A stretch of 16,538 nucleotides of DNA from positions 1-16,538 of the forward strand of contig JASAON010001360.1 of assembly GCA_030849065.1 (NCBI GenBank), in the 5' to 3' direction. Below the pieces are notes generated by a model that had not been told where the DNA came from, searched no databases, and saw only the letters and a list, made by a program, of their open reading frames with translations. Below are positions 7,230 to 14,100 of the stretch, in pieces. The stretch is from Jaenimonas drosophilae. Taxonomy: Eukaryota; Euglenozoa; Kinetoplastea; Trypanosomatida; Trypanosomatidae. The stretch's first letter is position 1. The number at the start of each line of letters is the position of its first letter. The position numbers and the translations under genes were made by a program.

Positions 7230-7592
7230 GCGATCAATGGCAAAGACGTTTGTCAGCCAGTGAAGATGAAGATGGGGGTACAGAGAGATAATGTGTGTGT
7301 GTGTGTGTATGTGTATGAGCAACACGCAACGATACCTCCTACATGGATGTGTGTTGAAATAGATTGCGTAGGAAGAGAAGGAAGAAGAGGTTGGTGGATG
7401 CGTGCATGGATGAGATGAGCGCGTGTGCGTGTGTGTGGGAGAGGAGGGGTTGATGATGATTGGGCAATGACAACGATACACGCCAAATAAGGCAGTCAAA
7501 GAGGGGGAGGGTTCTTCCGGGTTGTACGTTCATCAGCATAGATGTGGCTCTAACACTGGAGCATCGTGGAAGATGAAGCGATCCATCATCTC
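7230..7592 (-). other. Spacer and 3' UTR after the TPR-like gene
   Basis: This stretch holds the 3' UTR of the 1065-aa gene and presumably its poly(A) site upstream of the pyrimidine tract at 7212-7229. It carries a (GT)n run and A/G-rich plus-strand patches (sense-strand T/C, for example 7374-7392). No gene is seen. Confidence 0.6.
7292..7308. repeat. (TG)n microsatellite
   Basis: About eight TG units on the plus strand, (CA)n on the sense strand, shortly upstream of the C2-ankyrin gene's predicted acceptor. Confidence 0.95.
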
Positions 7593-10500
7593 TCACACAT
7601 CCACGATCCCTGGTGTGCATTCCACCAACTCCTGAATGGCAGCCTTGAGCGCACGCGTGGTTTGTAGGCGCAGTGCGCTGAGTGAGTTGGGCTTCTGTGG
7701 CACACCAGGCATCATCGCCGTCGCATCATCTGGCGATGTAGGATCCATGTGGAGGCTGCCTGGCACCGTTGTGCCAGTGGTGGAGACAGTGAGGAGGTAC
7801 TCCGCCACCTCCACGTCAGCGAGGGCCTGCGTAAAACGCTTCTGACGTGCCAAGATGTGTGCGCGCAGCATCCATAGCGGGGAATGCTCCAAGTGAAGAG
7901 TGAGTGATGCGGTGCATGCTTCGTAGGCCATTACGGCCATGCCGGGCAGCTCAGCCAAGGCCAGTGCGAGAAGATGCAGCAGCTCTCCGAGTGCCTCCAG
8001 GCGCCCACAAGCTGTTGCTGTTGTGGGTGGTGGGGTGTTTGGTTGAGTTGTCATTTTCTCCAGGAAGATGGCGCGGATATGATTCTCCACCTCCGTTACG
8101 TCGCCCAACATCATGTACGATATGCCGAGATAGGCCTTCTGCACCACTTGAAGCAGCAGCCGGTGCATCAGCACGCGCTCACGGGCAGCGGGGGTGCTCG
8201 GGGCGGGCGGAACGAAGAGGGCGGCGGCGGCGGCCTGGCCAAGATCGAGCGCACCGCCACGTGTGGGGCCACTGCCACTCGGTGATGGGGTTGGCCCGTC
8301 ATTGGATGATAATCTCCCCGGCAGGCCGTACAAAATGTGCGGGAGATGTACCTTGCCCGCAGCATAACGGGCATCGAGAGAATCAAGCTGCATGCGGTAG
8401 GGCAAGGAGAGGGCCGCACCACGCCGAATGGCATCCGCGACGGAGGTGGCGTTGGTGCGTGGCCGTTGGCAATCATAGAGTTGCATCATCGCCCCCATCT
8501 CATCCAAGAGATGATGCACATGAAGCAAAGATTCAGCTGGATGGATGGCGTAGAAGTGGCTCGCTGACATGGGGCACGTTGGAGCTACACCAGCATTGGG
8601 TGCTCCCTCTGTTGTTGTTGTTGTTGTTGTTGCTGGATGTGGGTGGGAGGATGATGCCGATTGTGTGGGAAACTTCACCGAGAGGCTGAAGCACTCATTC
8701 ATGCGGCGCACCGCATCGAACATGGTGAGGTTGGAGAGGCGGGTGTGGGCGCGCTCTTCGGCAAAGATGTTGTGTGCGGCACTTTGATCGGGAGCTGCGG
8801 CACCGCTGTTGCCGTAGTTGTTGAGGGAGGCTCTCTCCGCCGGTGCCACCATCGCGGCCTCATAGAGTTCGTCGCCATCCGCCGCTCGGTTGTGAAGCAG
8901 CGCAATCCATCTATCAAAGCCAAGCGATTGCTGCACCAGCGCCTGTTGCCGTCCTTGGTGGAGTGCCAAGCACATGGCGATGATCTCACCATCTCGTCCT
9001 CGGCTGGGGCAGTTGGCGCGGTAACTGCGGAGTTGGCCAACAATCGGTGAGGTGGCACGGAGCATCGCATCCATGGTGCATGGGATGGCGATGGAGCCAA
9101 GACGGAGGCCGCGCATGGAAACGCCGAAGATGCCCGCCTTTTCGCGCGTGTGAAGAATGAGCCGGTCGCGGGTGCGGAAGAGGCAATCAACCGTTGCGGG
9201 ATCATGTGGATGGCGCAACATCGTCTTGGCCAAGACCGACTCCAGCGTTGGTTCTGGCTCCACCACCTCATCGGTTGTATTGTTGTGTGTTGTTGGTGGC
9301 GTTGTTGTGGCGGCGCCCGGTGGCAAGAGATATTGGCCAGCCATGAAGAATGCGGCGGAGAACAGCACAATTCCGGTGCTCGTGATGGGTGTGGTGGAGG
9401 ACTGCATGAAGGCCGCGGAGATCATGTGTCGGAGGTGATACGACATGGCGCGTGTGTTTTTGGGCTGTGGTGGTTGTGGTGGTTCTTCCGTGGTAGCACT
9501 TGGTTCTTGTTGCGTGAAGGGCTCCTTCGTTTCCTCACCAAAGATGGCCCGCGCCAGCAGCCGCTGCTCCGCCTCCGTGAGCTCCACGGGTGCGGCGAAG
9601 GAGGCAGACTCAGAAGGTGTCGGAGCATTGGCAGCCTCACCATCTTCTCCAGGGTGCTTCGGCGTGGATGATGATGTTGTGGCGGAGCTGGAGGCGGAGG
9701 TGGCTGAGATGGGGCCCAACAAGAAGGATGGGCTGGCTGGCAGAGGTACCACCGCCGCATGGCGATGCAGCAAACGTAAACGCAACACCACCACGCTCCG
9801 GTGCCGCAGACGTGGATGCTGCATCGCCGTCATGGCCACCTCCGTCAAGCGCCCCACCTTATCACCCATGCTTGAAGCGAAATCCTGCGTCATCTGAAAG
9901 GTCTCGGTATGGTGGAGGTGAAAGGTGGCGGCCTCTCCAACGGCCATGACGAGCAACGCACGCTCCAGGCCACTGATGCACGGAGATGCGTTGAGGCTGC
10001 TCCCCTCACGCAGGCCCAAAAAGGCGCCATGCACGGATTCCCACACCGACGGTTGCGCCGTCTCCACGAAGGTGGCTTTGTGTAAGGCAAGCGGGGCGGT
10101 GATACGTGCGGCGTAGAGATGATGTTCCAGGTAGGCGGCGAAGAGGCGGTGGCGTACGTTGGTGGCGAGCATCTGCGGAACGTCAGATACGGTGGTGCTA
10201 GGTGATGATGATGATGATGATGGTGCCGTCGCAGCAGGACCGCTGGAGCGTTGGCGAATGGGAAAGTCGTCGGGCTCGCCACCCCCGCTCACCACGCGCT
10301 CGCACGGAAGAAAAGGGGGATCGGCCTCCTTCACACGTGCATCATCGCCGCGACGTGGTTGGTTGGCGTTGGGGTGGGCCTCCGCGCTGCCATCCATCAC
10401 GTCGTCAGGAACGGTGGCGTTGGTGATGCAAAAATCGAAGGAAACGAGCTGCGGCACACGTGTGGCTGAACGCAGTGCCGTGTAAAAGGCACTGTGTGCC

Positions 10501-10790
10501 ATCTCCTCCAGCTCACGCATGGTGCGTGTTGCGGTGCCATCACTTGGGCAGCGTGATGATGATAATGATGATGATGATGGTTGGCCAGGTGCGATGCGCA
10601 GGAGCTCCTCCATGACACTCGTCGGGATATCGCGTGTGTGGTGAAGAAAATCAGCGAGGCTTCCGTTGCGGGCGAGGGAGACGAAAACATCCGCGGCGGT
10701 GCTGCGTCGGCGGAGGGTGCAAGGGTGAATATAAACGCCACCTTTCATGGGTGATGGCTGAGCAGCCACACCACTCACTGCTGCGGTCAT
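7593..10790 (-). CDS. Large protein with possible membrane helix and TPR-like C-terminus, function unknown
   Basis: 1065 aa, from the first ATG after the predicted acceptor (10790) to a TGA at 7593. No known family was recognised over most of its length. The N-terminus (1-33) is Ala-rich, has an RRR cluster and lacks acidic residues, which could be a weak organelle-targeting signal. Residues about 205-350 are helix-rich. A hydrophobic segment (about 471-490, GIVLFSAAFFMAGQYLL) could cross a membrane. Residues about 515-640 form another compact unknown region (IFGVSMRGLRLGSIAIP). Residues about 870-1065 are helical; LWMLRAHILARQKRFTQALA (971-990) fits a tetratricopeptide repeat. Ser- and Thr-rich linkers separate these parts, including a Thr run encoded by a (GTT)n microsatellite at 8611-8632. 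A membrane-anchored TPR adaptor is possible but unproven. Confidence 0.85.
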   Translation of the reverse strand: MTAAVSGVAAQPSPMKGGVYIHPCTLRRRSTAADVFVSLARNGSLADFLHHTRDIPTSVMEELLRIAPGQPSSSSLSSSRCPSDGTATRTMRELEEMAHSAFYTALRSATRVPQLVSFDFCITNATVPDDVMDGSAEAHPNANQPRRGDDARVKEADPPFLPCERVVSGGGEPDDFPIRQRSSGPAATAPSSSSSSPSTTVSDVPQMLATNVRHRLFAAYLEHHLYAARITAPLALHKATFVETAQPSVWESVHGAFLGLREGSSLNASPCISGLERALLVMAVGEAATFHLHHTETFQMTQDFASSMGDKVGRLTEVAMTAMQHPRLRHRSVVVLRLRLLHRHAAVVPLPASPSFLLGPISATSASSSATTSSSTPKHPGEDGEAANAPTPSESASFAAPVELTEAEQRLLARAIFGEETKEPFTQQEPSATTEEPPQPPQPKNTRAMSYHLRHMISAAFMQSSTTPITSTGIVLFSAAFFMAGQYLLPPGAATTTPPTTHNNTTDEVVEPEPTLESVLAKTMLRHPHDPATVDCLFRTRDRLILHTREKAGIFGVSMRGLRLGSIAIPCTMDAMLRATSPIVGQLRSYRANCPSRGRDGEIIAMCLALHQGRQQALVQQSLGFDRWIALLHNRAADGDELYEAAMVAPAERASLNNYGNSGAAAPDQSAAHNIFAEERAHTRLSNLTMFDAVRRMNECFSLSVKFPTQSASSSHPHPATTTTTTTEGAPNAGVAPTCPMSASHFYAIHPAESLLHVHHLLDEMGAMMQLYDCQRPRTNATSVADAIRRGAALSLPYRMQLDSLDARYAAGKVHLPHILYGLPGRLSSNDGPTPSPSGSGPTRGGALDLGQAAAAALFVPPAPSTPAARERVLMHRLLLQVVQKAYLGISYMMLGDVTEVENHIRAIFLEKMTTQPNTPPPTTATACGRLEALGELLHLLALALAELPGMAVMAYEACTASLTLHLEHSPLWMLRAHILARQKRFTQALADVEVAEYLLTVSTTGTTVPGSLHMDPTSPDDATAMMPGVPQKPNSLSALRLQTTRALKAAIQELVECTPGIVDV
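8611..8632. repeat. (GTT)n microsatellite inside the TPR-like gene
   Basis: About seven GTT units on the plus strand, read on the minus strand as a run of Thr codons in a disordered linker. Confidence 0.9.
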
Positions 10791-10813
10791 TGGGCCGTGG
10801 CACAGATGAGTCT

Positions 10814-10849
<36 letters not shown>

Positions 10850-10962
10850 GTGTTGTGTGTCTCAGTGTTGTACGTAGGTGATAAATGAAGGAACAGATTC
10901 TCGGTAGATGCTCGTGCGGATTTGATGCGAGCAGAGAGTTGTGGTCGCTATGCTACTCCTAG
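10791..10962 (-). other. Predicted 5' UTR of the TPR-like gene
   Basis: About 172 nt between the predicted acceptor AG and the start codon, with no sense-strand ATG. It includes a long (CA)n run on the sense strand (10816-10844). Confidence 0.5.
10816..10844. repeat. (GT)n microsatellite
   Basis: About 14 uninterrupted GT units on the plus strand, continuing as an imperfect tract to 10860, in the 5' leader of the TPR-like gene. It is the longest pure GT run in the window. Confidence 0.95.
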
Positions 10963-10975
10963 CTGAAGAAGCATG

Positions 10976-11005
<30 letters not shown>
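10963..11005 (-). promoter_or_regulatory. Predicted spliced-leader acceptor with (CTT)n pyrimidine tract
   Basis: Plus-strand (GAA)n at 10975-11005 is (CTT)n on the minus strand, a pyrimidine tract of about 30 nt. It is followed by CATGCTTCTTCAG, with the AG at 10964-10963. The first sense-strand ATG after the AG is the start codon at 10790. The tract also lies where it could set the poly(A) site of the zinc-motif gene upstream. Confidence 0.6.
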
Positions 11006-11006
<1 letters not shown>

Positions 11007-11170
11007 TTGTGTTTATCACAACAACACCAACACAACAAGAAGCTACTCTCTTCAAGTATGCAAGAATCTCGTGCCGTTGTGTCGTTACGTGATTGTGTAG
11101 TGAGGAGAACTCAACCCACAATAGTTGCATTAGTGCGTGTGTGTGTGTGTGTGTGTGTGTGTAGCATCTC
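11006..11170 (-). other. Short 3' spacer of the zinc-motif gene
   Basis: Only about 165 nt separate the TAG of the large gene from the (CTT)n tract. Its 3' UTR is therefore short unless poly(A) addition falls beyond the tract. A (GT)n microsatellite fills the part next to the stop codon. Confidence 0.6.
11137..11162. repeat. (GT)13 microsatellite
   Basis: Thirteen GT units on the plus strand, (CA)13 on the sense strand, starting 8 nt past the stop codon of the large zinc-motif gene. Confidence 0.95.
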
Positions 11171-14100
11171 CTACCTCGTGGAGGAGTTGTGGCGGCGTGG
11201 GTGTTGTTGTTGCTGCTGATGGCCATCTCGGTGCCCAGGTGGCTGCGACGACGAGGATGTGTGCGGAGGTCTGGTGTTGTCCTGGCGGTGGCGGTTTCGT
11301 TGATTTCGTTGCCGCCGTGATCGGTTCAGTGCAGGGGAGCTGCCATCTCTGCGTTGCGACGTGTTTGGCGATGATGATGATGATGATGCACGTGGAGCAT
11401 TCGTTGCATCTGCCTTTGCAGATTGGCCAACATCCGCACTTGATGAAGACGTTGGTGGTGTTGCCGCCCTCACGTGTACCTGCGTCTTCTCCATCACCAC
11501 CGTGGTTGTTGGCGGCTTGTGCTCGCGCTTCTGCTCCGTCGCACCACCTCCAGCGCTCAACACCTCCATCGCGTTGGTGAAGAGCACGTGGCGGCTGCCC
11601 AGTCGCATCCCCACCGCCTCCTCCAGCTCCGTAAGTACCGCATCAAAGTCTTCGCGCAAACGAAGCACATCACCTCCCTGCATCACTCGCATCGATGATG
11701 ATGAAGATGATGATGACGTTGTTGTTGTTGCTGTGCCTGAGCCAGAACGGCGCGGAGAGGCACCACCACGCTTGCGGATGATCTCCATGTGTGCCGGTGC
11801 CGCCTCCAGCGCGGCCAGGGCGGCAGGAACGTTTCCAAACACGCGCTTCATCGCCACATCCTTGATGGCAGGCTTCGGAATGAGTAGATGTTGTGCCATC
11901 ACACCACCACCACCACCAACCTCCCCACTCCCAGCATGATGGTTGTTGTTGTTGTTGTTGCTGTTGTTATTGGCGGTGACGAGTTGTGTAGGGGAGGAGG
12001 ACGTGGTTGATCGCAGCTCATCGGGGCTAAAGTAGAAGCCATTCAGGAGCTGCGCAATCTCCGCCGGTGGCATCTGCAACGTGTGAAGTATGTGCTTGAA
12101 GGCCTGACGACGTCGGTAGGATGCGGGCAGACGAAGAATGTGCTCCAGCGCGATGCCTGGCTCACCGCGGAAGCACAACATGGCGGAGATGGCGTTGAGG
12201 GCGTTGGCCACACCAGCAATGTGGTAGGGCATGAAGAGTTGGTGCGCACAAGAAAAATCCACGAGCTTCACCAAGTAGGCGCTCTGCCAATCACGATCAA
12301 GCTGCTCACTCATCATGCTCATGCGGTACGCGGCGAGATAGTCGCGGCCGAAGCTAACCTCATTATGAAAGAGGCTGCACGTCGCGAGGCTGTGGCCATG
12401 TTCGTAGCAGTGGCGGCACAGCTCATGATGCAGGAGGTGGCTCAGGCCGGACATGAAGCGGGTTGAGTAGGTGGTGCGTGGTGGTGGCTGATGCACCGAA
12501 GGACGAATACCTTCTGAATCGTAGAGTGCGAGAAGCTGCTCCACGCGTGAGGCCACCACATCATCGCTCAGCCCCGCGGCGCGCCACAAGGCAGCGTACA
12601 CTTCCTCGGTTGGTGCCACCATCTCCACGGGAATGCGGCGCAGAATACGAACCCCAGAGACCAACTGGCGAGCGGCAAAACAACGCAGCACAAGCCGCAA
12701 CATACTCTGCACGAGGCTGGGGTTCTCACGCATCACCTCCGATGTTAATCGGCCTTGGTTGTAGGTGTGATAAATGTACGCCGCCGCGGCAGTTATGCCG
12801 TCGGTGGAGCACGTGATGCCACCAACATGATCCGCCACCCGCTGGAGCTTCGCCCCAACACTCTCCTCCGCCACCAGCTCAGGGCAGTGCAGAAAAGTGT
12901 GGCCCGCCTCTAAGCAGAGGAGGCAGCGATCGAGAGTAGGAACTGCAACAGCACGTGCGGCGGGTGAGGCTACAAAGGCGTTCGCGTCAATGGGCGCGTC
13001 CTCATTCACGTTGCTTCTTGGTGAAGAAGCCTCATCAGCGCCATCACTCGGAGAGCGGAGGAGTGCATGGATGCCCACCTCGGAGAAGCCGTTGATGCGC
13101 AAGAGTGCGGAGGTCGTGGAGATGAGGAGCACGTCGGCCGGGCATTGTGCGTAGAGGCGGTAGGCGTGGCTGTGTTGGCCCACCGAGGCAAGCTTCGTGA
13201 TGGCCTTATTAATGGCGTAGATGAGTGGGTCGGAGAGGCCATCATGACGATGTACGGCTCCTCCATATCCATCATCATCACCATCATCATCGTCATCATT
13301 CTTCTTTTCATGAAGTGGGTTGGGGCGGAGGAGCTCCACCTTCTCGAGCAAGAAGCGATAGAAGGCGTGAAGCCGTTCGGGTCCCGCCGTCGTCCAGCCA
13401 TCAACCTGCGTCTTGAGCCGGCGGAGGTGTTTTTCATCTTGTGCTGCATCAACGAGTGCGCCACGAGTGGTGGCCCGACGACGTTGGAGGATCTCCTTCA
13501 GCCACGTTGCGAGACGTGGGCAGGAGAAGCTGGCGTGTTGGCCATCCAAGCACATGCAACAGGTGCGCATCACCTGCACAAAGTTGGGATGATGTGTGCC
13601 GTCTTCCTCCTCCGCCACCACTTCGCCATCATCATCATTCATGGAGCTCGTGTGGTTGCGTTTGCCGAGGAGCTCCATCGCCTCCTCCTCCGTGACATTG
13701 AAGTAGTGCGCCATGGTGAGATACGCCTCATTGGATCGCGCGTGGAGCGGCACGTGGCACAACAAAAAGGCCGCTCGCCGATACTGCCGGCACTCACAGA
13801 GAAGGATGGTGAGATCATTGATGCTCCGCGCATGGCGTTGGGCGAAGAGCTCGCGAAAGGGCGAGGCCACCAAGGCGGCATAGGCGGCCACGACGAGCTG
13901 CACATTGTGCCGGCCATGCTCCACCGCCTCCTTCACGCTGCGGTGAAGGTGTTGCAGGATGGCGCGCTGTTTCTCCTCGGGGCTCAAATTAATGGCGGTG
14001 TGTTGTCCGGCACGGAAGTTGCGCGTGACGAGCGGGCACGCCTGCCAATCGTGTGTGCCAAAACACACTTTGCAGGTTGTGGGCGTAAAGACGGCAGGGA

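Noticed and set aside
7904..8689. Plus-strand open frame of 261 codons
   Set aside because: It is antisense to the TPR-like gene, Arg- and Trp-rich, with no domain; the minus frame is continuous across it.
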